This document shows positions 47,596 to 56,056 of a stretch of 64,000 nucleotides of DNA, piece by piece. The stretch comes from DATKEJ01 sp963768715 (GTDB taxonomy: Bacteria; Bacteroidota; Rhodothermia; Rhodothermales; DATKEJ01). The number at the start of each line of letters is the position of its first letter. Position 1 is the first letter of the stretch. Under the pieces are notes generated by a model. That model was not told the origin of the DNA. It did no database searches and worked only from the letters and a program-made list of their open reading frames with translations. The position numbers and the translations under genes are program-made. Location of the stretch: positions 620,001 through 684,000 of the forward strand of contig CAVYJC010000011.1 of assembly GCA_963768715.1 (NCBI GenBank). The letters are read 5' to 3'.

Positions 47596-47624
47596 CAGGT
47601 TCCACTGAAATAGAGTAGAACCTG
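47596..47624 (+). promoter_or_regulatory. Inverted repeat before the aldolase gene
   Basis: CAGGTTC (47596-47602) and GAACCTG (47618-47624) pair perfectly. A competing shorter pair TTTCAG/CTGAAA overlaps the left arm. The repeat ends 10 bp before the ATG at 47635, so it could be an operator or could mask translation. Confidence 0.35.
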
Positions 47625-47634
47625 ACTATAGAAA

Positions 47635-48711
47635 ATGAGTGAACTCACCATTTCGAGCGTCGCCGACATCCTTGGTGACGAGGCGTCTTACCTGCTCGAC
47701 CATTCGTGCAACACGGTTTCCAAAGAGCATCTTCATCTGCCTGGACCTGATTTTATCGATCGTGTCTGGATGGACTCCGATCGAACTCCGGGTGTTTTGC
47801 GTTCCATGGCCCAGCTCAGAAATCACGGCCGCCTCGGAGGAACGGGGTACGTATCGATTCTCCCAGTCGATCAGGGTATCGAGCATTCGGCGGGCGCTTC
47901 ATTCGCGCCGAACCCTGTCTATTTCGATCCGTCGAAGATCGTCGAGCTTGCCATCGAGGGAGGGTGCAACGGCGTAGCAAGTACGTTTGGCGTGCTCGGG
48001 TCCGTCGCCCGGCGCTATGCCCACAAGATTCCCTTCATCCTGAAGCTCAACCACAACGAACTGCTCTCCTATCCCAATTCCTTCGATCAGGTACTCTTTG
48101 CTCAGGTCGAAGACGCGTTCGACATGGGTTGTGTCGCCGTCGGAGCGACGATCTATTTTGGGTCGCCGGAGTCCACGCGGCAGATTCAGGAGGTCGCCCA
48201 GGCATTCTCGCAAGCTCACGAGTTGGGCATGCATACGATCCTCTGGTGCTATGTGAGAAACTCGGCGTTCAAGGTTGACGGGGTGAACCACGAAGGAAGC
48301 GCCGATCTCACCGGCCAAGCGAATCACCTTGGCGCTACCATCGAAGCGGACATCGTCAAGCAGAAACAACCGACTTCGAATGGCGGCTATCTGGCCGTGA
48401 ATAAGAACGGTTCGTACGGCAAGTACGATCAGCGGATGTACTCGGAGTTGGCTACAGATCACCCGATCGACCTGACTCGCTACCAGGTCATAAATTCCTA
48501 CATGGGTCGCATCGGGCTTATAAACTCGGGTGGAGCCTCGGGGTCCAACGATTTGCAACAAGCGGTCCGAACCGCCGTCATAAACAAGCGCGCAGGCGGC
48601 ATGGGACTCATATCCGGAAGGAAGGCGTTCCAGAGACCGATGGCCGACGGCGTCGAGATCCTGAATGCAATTCAGGACGTCTACCTCGATGAATCGATAA
48701 CTATCGCCTGA
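47635..48711 (+). CDS. fbaB: Class I fructose-bisphosphate aldolase (DhnA/FbaB type)
   Basis: 358 residues. A Schiff-base aldolase that splits fructose-1,6-bisphosphate in glycolysis. The DhnA-type pattern is clear: VSILPVDQGIEHSAGASFAPNP, GGCNGVASTFGVLG, KIPFILKLNHNELL with the conserved Lys, GCVAVGATIYFGS, IEADIVKQKQPTSNGGY, and a C-terminal phosphate site NSGGASGSNDLQQAV with KRAGGMGLISGRKAFQRP. It is cytosolic. Spaced 95 bp after the oxidoreductase gene, it probably has its own promoter. Confidence 0.95.
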   Translation: MSELTISSVADILGDEASYLLDHSCNTVSKEHLHLPGPDFIDRVWMDSDRTPGVLRSMAQLRNHGRLGGTGYVSILPVDQGIEHSAGASFAPNPVYFDPSKIVELAIEGGCNGVASTFGVLGSVARRYAHKIPFILKLNHNELLSYPNSFDQVLFAQVEDAFDMGCVAVGATIYFGSPESTRQIQEVAQAFSQAHELGMHTILWCYVRNSAFKVDGVNHEGSADLTGQANHLGATIEADIVKQKQPTSNGGYLAVNKNGSYGKYDQRMYSELATDHPIDLTRYQVINSYMGRIGLINSGGASGSNDLQQAVRTAVINKRAGGMGLISGRKAFQRPMADGVEILNAIQDVYLDESITIA

Positions 48712-48816
48712 TTTCCGCAGTCAGGATCGTAAGTTCCCTCTATTCGACTGCGGCTGCGATTTGTCGGTCCATTGCGCGTAGTCGCACGATCGTAGTACGA
48801 CCTTCAACTGTCATCC

Positions 48817-50598
48817 ATGGCGACAAAGACTTCGGCTAAGGCTAAACCCCCGACGAACAGTCTCGAGAAGTACATCGCGCACTACCCTGACTGGGCAAAG
48901 GTGCTCGCACGCAAGTACTTCACGAAGACGCTCAACCTTTTCATTCTGCATGGAAACGTGCGGGATCTCGTCCCGACCACCGATGAAGAGGGGAAAGAAT
49001 CGTACGTGTCGATGCGTGACTTTCTGGCGCAAGATCTGTTCGCCAGTCGTGACGTGGTGCTGTTCTACGATCGTTCCGCGGGTATCTATTTCGCAGATGC
49101 TGAGTCGCAGCGCGACTTCAATCGTGCGCTGTCGGGTTACGATACGATCTTCGGCACCGATTTCGCTCGGAAGCTTCCGAAGGATCCGGTTCGCGTATTC
49201 TCGATCCTGGAGAATTTCTTTCGCCTCCGGCTAGCCGACGGTAAGAGAATTGCGTGCATCATCGACTATGCGGAGACAGTGGTACCGATGGCGGAAGCTT
49301 CGATGTACTCGTCAGAGGATCGCAACGCACTCGTATTCCTCCAGAAGTGGGGGCACGACCCCCTCTTCATCCGAAGCGACTTTACAGTCGTTCTGCTGGC
49401 CGAGAATCTGAACGACCTCAATCAGCAGCTCGTTCAGAGTCCCTCGACGGCTGAGGTCCTCTGTCCGATCCCTTCCGAGGAGGCCCGCCTCAGCTACATA
49501 CGCTACTTCGTTAAGGGCAAGAACTTCTCGCAGAACTCCGACGTCAGCCAGACGATCCTCGCCAAGAACACGGCCGGCGTCAACTTTATCCAGCTACGCA
49601 CCCTCCTCGCCGACGTCGTTGAGAACAACGTTCGGCTGACCTTCGAGGGACTTTCCGACCGGAAGAAGGAGATCATCGAGGCTGAGGCGTACGGAATGCT
49701 TGAGTTTGTCGAATCGCCCTTCAATCTCAACTTCGTTGCAGGTCACCATGAGGCGAAGGCGCACCTGCGCCAGGCCGCAATGGCCCTGAAGAAGGGCCGA
49801 AGGGACGTAATGCCGATGGGATATCTGATATCGGGCCCCGTAGGCACCGGAAAGACTTTCATGATTACCTGTTTCTCGGGTGAGATCGGCGTGCCGATGG
49901 TCAAGTTGAAGAACTTCCGATCGCAGTGGCAGGGCGTCACCGAGGGCAATCTCGAAAAGATTCTGCACCTGCTGGACGCAATGTCGCCTGTTGCCGTCAT
50001 GATCGACGAAGCGGATGCCGCACTCGGCAACCGAGATGCAGAGGGCGACTCAGGAGTCTCGAAGCGTGTATTCGGCCAGATTGCCTCATTCATGAGCAAT
50101 ACGGCGAATCGAGGTCGGATCATCTGGTTCCTCGTCACGGCTCGACCGGACCTGATGCCGATCGACCTGAAGCGTCAGGGTCGCGCCGAAGAACACATCG
50201 GTCTCTTCTACCCCTCGACCCGCAAGGAGCGTGAGGAGCTACTGCAGGTCATGCTCAAGAAGACGAAGGTGAATTTCAAGGTCGAGGATGCGCCCGAGGC
50301 CTTATTGGATCGCACGTTTAGCGGCGCCGACATGGAGTCCATTCTAACCCGCGCCAAATTCCGAGCAGTATCCAACGCGAAAGGGAGACGCAAGGCCGAT
50401 GCTGCAGTGACTGCGGAGATTCTGGCGGAAGTCGTCGAAGACTTCATTCCTCCGACCTACCCGCTGCAAGTCGAGATGCAGAACCTCGCCGCGGTCCTCG
50501 AATGCACGTCGAAGAGCATGCTTCCCGACCAGTATCGCAACATGGATCGCGAAGAGATGGTTCGGCGTGTAGGGGAATTGAAGTTGCTGATTAGATAG
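48817..50598 (+). CDS. Ycf46-like double AAA ATPase
   Basis: 593 residues. The C-terminal AAA domain (~310-545) has Walker A GPVGTGKT, Walker B VAVMIDEADAAL, FLVTARPDLMPIDLKRQGR (sensor/arginine region) and a lid with TFSGADMESILTRAKFRAV. The N-terminal ~290 residues look like a second, degenerate AAA fold. ILHGNVRDLVP and KRIACIIDYAETVVP stand where nucleotide motifs would be, but there is no GxxGxGKT. This double arrangement resembles Ycf46, found in cyanobacteria and other bacteria, of uncertain function. The stop is followed at once by octamer and heptamer repeats. Confidence 0.85.
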   Translation: MATKTSAKAKPPTNSLEKYIAHYPDWAKVLARKYFTKTLNLFILHGNVRDLVPTTDEEGKESYVSMRDFLAQDLFASRDVVLFYDRSAGIYFADAESQRDFNRALSGYDTIFGTDFARKLPKDPVRVFSILENFFRLRLADGKRIACIIDYAETVVPMAEASMYSSEDRNALVFLQKWGHDPLFIRSDFTVVLLAENLNDLNQQLVQSPSTAEVLCPIPSEEARLSYIRYFVKGKNFSQNSDVSQTILAKNTAGVNFIQLRTLLADVVENNVRLTFEGLSDRKKEIIEAEAYGMLEFVESPFNLNFVAGHHEAKAHLRQAAMALKKGRRDVMPMGYLISGPVGTGKTFMITCFSGEIGVPMVKLKNFRSQWQGVTEGNLEKILHLLDAMSPVAVMIDEADAALGNRDAEGDSGVSKRVFGQIASFMSNTANRGRIIWFLVTARPDLMPIDLKRQGRAEEHIGLFYPSTRKEREELLQVMLKKTKVNFKVEDAPEALLDRTFSGADMESILTRAKFRAVSNAKGRRKADAAVTAEILAEVVEDFIPPTYPLQVEMQNLAAVLECTSKSMLPDQYRNMDREEMVRRVGELKLLIR

Positions 50599-50621
50599 TC
50601 TTCTCGTCTTCTCGTCTTCTC
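50598..50621. repeat. Octamer array after the AAA ATPase stop
   Basis: Three identical copies of gtcttctc begin on the last base of the TAG stop (50596-50598). Confidence 0.7.
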
Positions 50622-50650
50622 GTCTGCAAGTGGCTCGGCCGTTTGGTTGT

Positions 50651-50768
50651 TGGCACTTTGCACGTGGCACGTGGCACCTCGCACTTCGCACGCTGACGTG
50701 GCACTTCGCACTCTCGCACGTGGCACTCGCACCTCGCACGTGGCACCTCGCACGTGGCACCTCGCCCT
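50651..50768. repeat. Degenerate ~7-bp array with GCAC core
   Basis: About sixteen units of form (T/C/G)GCAC(C/G/T)T, such as ggcacct and cgcacgt, fill the gap up to the stop of the convergent MscS gene at 50772. Occasional single-base slips change the phase. Confidence 0.75.
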
Positions 50769-50771
50769 CGG

Positions 50772-51853
50772 CTACGCCTCGCCTACCACATGCACCGTCC
50801 GCGTCGGGAAGGCGATTTCCAGTCCCTGATCGGCGACGATATCCATGATGCGCAGCATCAGCTTCTCCTGCGCCGACGCCATTTCCACCCAGTCATTGTT
50901 CTTTGAAAAGGCCACGACGAGCACGTTCAGGCTGGAGTCTCCAAACTCATTGAAGACGGCGGTGTGGAATTCATGATCCAGTCCATCGTGGTCTGCGAGC
51001 ATCTTGTTCACCGCGGCCGTGAACTCACGCATCTGATCCGATGTCGTGTCGTAGGTCAGACCTACGGTCACCTTGATTCGGCGTCGCGGACGTCGCGTCG
51101 AGTTGGTGACGGGCGACGAGGTAAACGTCTGATTCGGGACAATCAGCAGCGACTTGTCGAACTTGCGAATGAGCGTCGTCCGGAATCCCACCTCTTCAAC
51201 GACCCCCTCATTTCCGCCCACTTCGATGATGTCTCCTATCTGGAACGGTTGATCCGCGAAAATCAGAATCGAGCCGAAGAAGTTGCCTACGGTGTCTTTA
51301 GCGGCCAATGCGAGCGCCAGACCGCCGATACCGACGCTGGCCAGGAGGCTTCCGACCTCGATGCCGAGGTTCTGAACGAACATCACGACGAGAATGACCG
51401 CAACGAAAACTTTCAGTGCCTTCCGCGCCATCGGGGCAAGTTGATCATCCAGCTTTGTTTCGGTACGCGTTGCCATGCGCTCCATAACCCGGGAGAAGAC
51501 GTCGATCAGTCTGAAAAGCAGCCAGATGACCGACACCCAGAGCGCGATCTCCAGATCCTTGAAGCACCCACAGTCGAACGTTTGCAGGGGCCTGCGGAAG
51601 TGACAGCGTGAGCGCCGCTCCGTACCAGAGAAGGATGCGAATCGCCTGCGTTAGGGGTGAGGGTGCCAGCTCGACGAGATCATCATCCCATTGGACGGCC
51701 GTCGTTCGCGGCCCGCTTCTTCAGCCATCCGTTGAAGAAACCGGTAACCAGGGTCTTCGCGAAGAAACTGATGATGAAAAGGAACAGCGCAAGCGCCAGC
51801 TGCCAGGCCCTCACGCCCCACAATAATTCCTGATCCCAGTAGTCCGCTCTCAA
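50772..51853 (-). CDS. MscS family mechanosensitive channel, two frameshifts
   Basis: The C-terminal 254 residues (from 51536) contain the pore helix GLALALAAKDTVGNFFGSI, the beta-domain FADQPFQIGDIIEVGG and the vestibule FRTTLIRKFDKSLLIVPNQT. The N-terminal membrane part lies in two other frames: LALALFLFIISFFAKTLVTG then QAIRILLWYGAALTLSLP. Breaks are near 51690 and 51560. A TTG near 51853 is the best start, giving about 360 residues. It should act as an osmotic safety valve in the inner membrane. This is a second MscS-type protein besides the short one at 8420. Confidence 0.8.
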
Positions 51854-51900
51854 GCATTCCTAATCCTATGGTCAATTACTAAACAATGATCTTCGATTCG

Positions 51901-53056
51901 TTACGCGAGACTAGCCTCCAGCACGTCGACGAGTGCCTCGATGTCCGCCATACGGCTGTATACATGCGGGGCGACGCGAAGCGCCTGTCCTCTGAATCGA
52001 TACAAATATGTTCTGTTCCTGAAGCCGGTTCCGGATCAACTCGGTATCGATCCCCGCCGGCATCCTCAATCCAACGATGTGTCCTACCCTATGCGATCTA
52101 TCCTCAACAACGTATCCGAGCGCTTCGGCCGACTCGGCCAGCGCATCGGTAAGACCTCGGCAATAGGACTGAATTCCTTCCGGAGTCCATTCCGAGACCT
52201 GATCAACCGCCGCGGCCAACATGGGCAGCAACGTAAAACTACTGTATCCGCCCATATCCAAGCGCTTGGCACCCGGCTGAAACTCGTCCACGTAGTTGAC
52301 GAGGCCGGCAAACATCTCGCTTCCCGCGCGGACAATCCAGTTGTCTTCGATCGGATTTGCCGTGTGGAAGCGAGGGCCATAGTATGCGAGTCCCAGACCG
52401 TAGGGTCCCGTTAACGATTTGTACGCTGCGCAGACGAGGGCGTCGATTCCGAGTTCGTTCACGTTGAGAGGAAGCGCGCCTACCGACTGGGTACCGTCGA
52501 CGATAAATATGGATCCGACGTCACGGCATCGCGCCCCAATCGCGTCGAGGTCGAAAAGCGTCCCATCCGACCAATGAATGTTCGGGATGCTCACGACCGC
52601 GGTATCGGAATCGATGGCATCGAGCAGTGATTCGTTCCAGCGGAGTCCGCGATCGCGTCCACTTTCGGGCGGCGCCACGGTCCGAAGCACGGCGTTCCGC
52701 TCCTTGCAAACGCGGCGCCACACGTAGACGTTGCTGGGGAACTGTTCACCCAGAATGACGACATTCTGTTGAGGCTTCAATGGAACGTTCGTGGCAACAG
52801 TCGCCATTCCATAGGAAGCCGCCGGAATGAACGCGACCGACTCCCAGTCGCTCGAGCCGATCAGTGATGCGAATGCGCGACGGAGTGCATCGGCTGGTTC
52901 GAAGAAGTCGCTGGATGAGAGGGTCGAAGGATTTCCCAGCCGCGCAATTGCATCTCTTCCCGCCTCCTGTACCCTCTTGGACATGGGACTCTGGTAAGCG
53001 TTGTTGAGATACCGCACTTCGTCGGGCAGCGAGTAGAGATGACGCAGGCAATTCAT
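51901..53056 (-). CDS. Class V aminotransferase (PLP, cysteine desulfurase/kynureninase-like), C-terminal frameshift
   Basis: About 385 residues. PLP fold type I with Asp in GSIFIVDGTQSVGALPL and the Schiff-base Lys in LVCAAYKSLTGPYGLGLAYY. It starts MNCLRHLYSLPDEVRYLNNA. The frame breaks near 51993, after EQNIFVSI. The correct continuation (RGQALRVAPHVYSRMADIEAL) ends at a TAA at 51901. Family members are cysteine desulfurases, kynureninases or isopenicillin epimerase-like enzymes. The motifs here do not single one out. It follows galK by 14 bp and may be co-transcribed with it. Confidence 0.85.
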
Positions 53057-53070
53057 ATTTGGGAATGCTT

Positions 53071-54240
53071 TCAGTTGTCAACGAGTCTGACCCCGTCGGC
53101 CGGACGAACGGCAAAGAAATCACCCGGCAAATTCGACAGTTCAGCATACGACGTTGCAGAAAGTTCGACAAAATCCTCGACGGCTTCGGATTTGACGAGA
53201 GCCAAGGCGCATCCTCCGAATCCACCGCCCATCATCCTGGCTCCCAAACATCCGGTGTGCTCAAGAGCCACATCGACCGCGATGTCGAGCTCCGTGCACG
53301 AAACTTCGTACAGGTCGCGGAGGGACTCATGCGACGAAACCATCAATGTCCCAAAGGTCTCTGCATCTCCTGCACGGAGCCTGTCGACCGCCTCGAGTGT
53401 CCTGCGGTTCTCGGCAATAACGTGTTTGGCACGTCGATAGTCTACCGCGCTGATTGAATCTGCCAGCTCGTCGAGAGCCTCCTGCGTGACGTCGCGAAGA
53501 GCCCTCACGCGATCATCCAGATTCCTTGCGGCGGCGGCCACCCTCCTGCATGCAGCCACCCTGTCGGCGTATTCGGAATCGACGAGCCCGCGGCGCTTCC
53601 CGGTGTCCATGACGACAAAGGCGACATCGTCAGGGATGGGTACCGATGCCGCCTCCGCCGTTCGGCAATCGATCAGCAACGCGTGCCCCCGCCGGCAGAG
53701 CGCGCTTGCGTACTGGTCCATGATTCCGGAGGGAATCCCAACGAATTCGTTGTCGGCGACATGTGATATCTCAGCAATGGCCGCCGGGTCGAGATTCAAG
53801 TCGTTTGCCGCCGACAGGGCAAGTCCGAATGAGACTTCCAGCGCGGCCGACGACGACACACCGGCTCCAACCGGAATATCAGCAACGATTGCTGCGTTGA
53901 TCCCCCCTAGCGAGCTCCCTCGACGACGGGTGGCCCAACACATGCCGGCCGGATACGCGCCCCAGCCGTGCATACTGCCCGGCTCCAAATCGTCCACCGA
54001 AAAGACAATCTCTTCGGCGAAATGCTCACTCCAGATGCGAATTACAGGTTCTGAAACGGGTGTGAACGCTACGGCGACGTAAAGCTCGATCGCCATGGGG
54101 AGAACAAATCCGTCATTGTAATCTGTATGTTCTCCAATTAAGTTTACTCTTCCCGGGGCAATAGCTATCCGTAAACCCTGAGATCCACCGAAGCGCTGCT
54201 CAAATACTCGAGCGGCATATTCTATTAACTTTCGCTGCAA
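53071..54240 (-). CDS. galK: Galactokinase
   Basis: 389 residues from a TTG at 54240. The longer open frame to 54390 would run through the whole start region of the opposite gene. GHMP kinase motifs: APGRVNLIGEHTDYNDGFVLP (galactose recognition), DIPVGAGVSSSAALEV (ATP loop) and GARMMGGGFGGCALALV. It phosphorylates galactose at C1 in the Leloir pathway. Its first base coincides with the first base of the divergent gene at 54240, an unusually tight arrangement. galT and galE are not in the window. Confidence 0.95.
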   Translation of the reverse strand: MQRKLIEYAARVFEQRFGGSQGLRIAIAPGRVNLIGEHTDYNDGFVLPMAIELYVAVAFTPVSEPVIRIWSEHFAEEIVFSVDDLEPGSMHGWGAYPAGMCWATRRRGSSLGGINAAIVADIPVGAGVSSSAALEVSFGLALSAANDLNLDPAAIAEISHVADNEFVGIPSGIMDQYASALCRRGHALLIDCRTAEAASVPIPDDVAFVVMDTGKRRGLVDSEYADRVAACRRVAAAARNLDDRVRALRDVTQEALDELADSISAVDYRRAKHVIAENRRTLEAVDRLRAGDAETFGTLMVSSHESLRDLYEVSCTELDIAVDVALEHTGCLGARMMGGGFGGCALALVKSEAVEDFVELSATSYAELSNLPGDFFAVRPADGVRLVDN

Positions 54241-54725
54241 TGGCTGTTGTGTCAAAAGTAGTTTCTGGCGGCCAGACGGGTGTCGATCGCGCGGCCCTCG
54301 ACGCAGCGCTCGAACTCGGGATCGAGATCGGAGGCTGGTGCCCGCAGGACCGCTGGGCCGAAGATGGGGTAATTCCGGCAAAGTATCCACTCACGCCGGC
54401 CGACTCGGAGGATCGTTCGGAGCGAACAGCCTTAAACGTCAAGGCGGCTACCGCGACGTTGATTCTACACGACGGGTCGGAATCGCCCGGAACCCAGTTC
54501 ACCGAGGAGCTCGCACGATCCGGCGGCAAACCCTGCCTCGTCGCAAGTCTCGATCATCCGCGCGTCATCGAAAGTATTCGATTCTGGCTGGATCGAACGA
54601 AGCCGGAGATACTGAACGTCGCCGGACCGAGAGCCTCCGAATCCCCTGACATCTACGAGACGGCCCGGCAATGCCTGCTCGAAGTCTTCGGAGGATCCGA
54701 GGTCGAACGCCACCTCGACCAATGA
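54240..54725 (+). CDS. Putative molybdenum carrier (SLOG superfamily)
   Basis: 161 residues. The N-terminal VVSGGQTGVDRAALDAALEL, then EIGGWCPQDRWAEDGVIPAKYPL and ERTALNVKAATATLIL, match the putative molybdenum-carrier/SLOG-type nucleotide-binding family. SLOG proteins bind nucleotide derivatives, and the carrier assignment rests on one characterised relative. No molybdopterin genes are nearby. The stop codon lies inside a heptamer array. Confidence 0.85.
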   Translation: MAVVSKVVSGGQTGVDRAALDAALELGIEIGGWCPQDRWAEDGVIPAKYPLTPADSEDRSERTALNVKAATATLILHDGSESPGTQFTEELARSGGKPCLVASLDHPRVIESIRFWLDRTKPEILNVAGPRASESPDIYETARQCLLEVFGGSEVERHLDQ

Positions 54726-54756
54726 CTCATGACTAGTGACTCGTGGTTGTGTGTCG
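54722..54756. repeat. Heptamer array overlapping a stop codon
   Basis: Five units (atgactc, atgacta, gtgactc, gtggttg, tgtgtcg) include the TGA at 54723-54725. Read on the other strand they belong to the TCACTAG family seen at 3532 and 55046. Confidence 0.65.
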
Positions 54757-54844
54757 GATGAACGTGCCCCTCTTTAGGCAGATCGGTACGAGGTCTCTCC
54801 TCGAGAACTGCCCATCTTGAGTGGTTTCGCGCATTGTGCACGTC

Positions 54845-54970
54845 AGCCGGCCGTAAACGACCGGCCTCAGAGCAGCGGCCGGTGAACCGGCCTTCTCTGG
54901 AGAGAACATCTGGCTAGCCCCGTTTACGGGGCGTCGCTTCAAGACCGGGCATTAATGCCCGGGAATGACG
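54845..54970. repeat. Stem-loop dispersed repeat, copy 3 (inverted)
   Basis: The inverted copy of the 39202 element has hairpins GGCCGG-TGAA-CCGGCC, GCCCC-GTTTAC-GGGGC and CCGGGC-ATTAAT-GCCCGG. A further related stem (GCCGGCCGTAAACGACCGGC) lies at 54845-54865. Stem 1 has GC/GC where copy 2 has GG/CC, a paired change that keeps the hairpin. Confidence 0.75.
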
Positions 54971-55045
54971 GATTGTGCCGAATGTCGAACTCGCTCGACC
55001 CGACCTGCTAACAAACCGGGGGCCACGTTCATTTGTCACATAACC

Positions 55046-55116
55046 ACTAGTGACTAGTGAAAAGTGACCAATGACCAGGTCCAGTGTCTAGTGTCCAGTG
55101 ACTATCTAGTGACTAA
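55046..55116. repeat. Heptamer array overlapping the hisA-like stop codon
   Basis: Read on the minus strand, about ten units (tcactag, acactgg, tcattgg) begin in the last codons (VSH) of the gene ending at 55106. One unit is 6 bp, so the phase slips once. Same unit family as at 3532. Confidence 0.75.
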
Positions 55117-55906
55117 CCTTCAGCCGGGCGGTCGAGAAGGTGTCGAGATTTACGCCTTCGGGATCGTGCCAGCACCAGAATTGCTGGCAGGGAAAGGCAT
55201 TTTCGTACAGGGCGCGTTCGATGACGACGGAGTCGACGCCCATCGGGCGAAGCTCCATCAACTGAACGAGATCGGGATATCCTGATACGCCTCCGGCCAC
55301 AGTGATATTCGTCGTAGTCAGGCGTTCGGCAATCGCCTTCACGAGCGCCACGTTCGCGCCTTCTCGTGATCCGGCCCGATCCATATCCGTCACTGCAATG
55401 CGACGGCATCCCAAGTCTTGAAGCTCGAGAGCAAACTCAATGGGATCCAACTCCGGAGCGTCGGGGGCGTCCTCGTAGACGACCGCATTGTGCCGCACAT
55501 CGACCGCCACGACGATGCGACTCGCCGAGAATGCATCCAGCGCATCCGAGACGAGGCGTCGGTCCAGACTGGCAGCCGACCCGAGCACGACGCGGTAGAC
55601 GCCAAGTGAAAGAAGGCGGTCGATGTCGTCCAGGGTTCGAATTCCACCGCGCACCTGGACGGGGATGTCGACAGCGTCGCAGACTGCAGCGATCTTTTCA
55701 CGCGTCGCGATGTCGCCTTCCTCGTCTCTTCTCAGCGCATCGAGGTCCATGAGATGCAGGACCTTGGCGTTCAGCACGCGCCAGAGCTTGGCCATCTGGG
55801 CCGGGTCATCGAAATACCCGGTCGGAGCGGGTGGACCGCCTGGGCGGGAGCATACACAGATCCCGCCTTGAAGATCGATTGCCGGAATTACGAGCATCTC
55901 ACGCAA
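55106..55906 (-). CDS. hisA: HisA-family (beta/alpha)8 isomerase, divergent
   Basis: 266 residues. It starts MREMLVIPAIDLQGG with the catalytic Asp, has VQVRGGIRTLDDIDRLLSLG and VVAVDVRHNAVVYED with the second Asp, then VTDMDRAGSREGANVALVKAI and GGVSGYPDLVQLMEL. HisA converts ProFAR to PRFAR in histidine synthesis. Usual HisA features that differ here are the GxxVRL strand (CVCSRPGG instead) and the VxVGRALY phosphate loop (VVIERALY). It has an extra C-terminal tail (CQQFWCWHDPEG onward). It could be a lineage-specific HisA or a related isomerase. No other his genes are nearby. Confidence 0.75.
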   Translation of the reverse strand: MREMLVIPAIDLQGGICVCSRPGGPPAPTGYFDDPAQMAKLWRVLNAKVLHLMDLDALRRDEEGDIATREKIAAVCDAVDIPVQVRGGIRTLDDIDRLLSLGVYRVVLGSAASLDRRLVSDALDAFSASRIVVAVDVRHNAVVYEDAPDAPELDPIEFALELQDLGCRRIAVTDMDRAGSREGANVALVKAIAERLTTTNITVAGGVSGYPDLVQLMELRPMGVDSVVIERALYENAFPCQQFWCWHDPEGVNLDTFSTARLKVSH

Positions 55907-56056
55907 CCTCCTTCCGCACCTGTAGATCCGAACGCTCGTGCCTTGAGCGCGGACGGCACCGACAACCCTTTCTCGAGTTCAGCAAAATTCCTCATAAGGC
56001 GTGGCTACAACCGAATTTAACGATCGTAGTTCCTTTCGAATCCGCGCCCGGAACGC
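55907..56056. other. Intergenic region between proC and hisA-like gene
   Basis: 150 bp on the minus-strand transcript path. No hairpin or small frame is convincing. Confidence 0.3.

Noticed and set aside
47596..47624. Intrinsic terminator before the aldolase gene
   Set aside because: No T-run follows and the ATG is only 10 bp away, so it was kept only as a possible operator.
54241..54390. Longer galK N-terminus to 54390
   Set aside because: It overlaps the well-conserved start of the opposite gene, and the extra residues have no family similarity.
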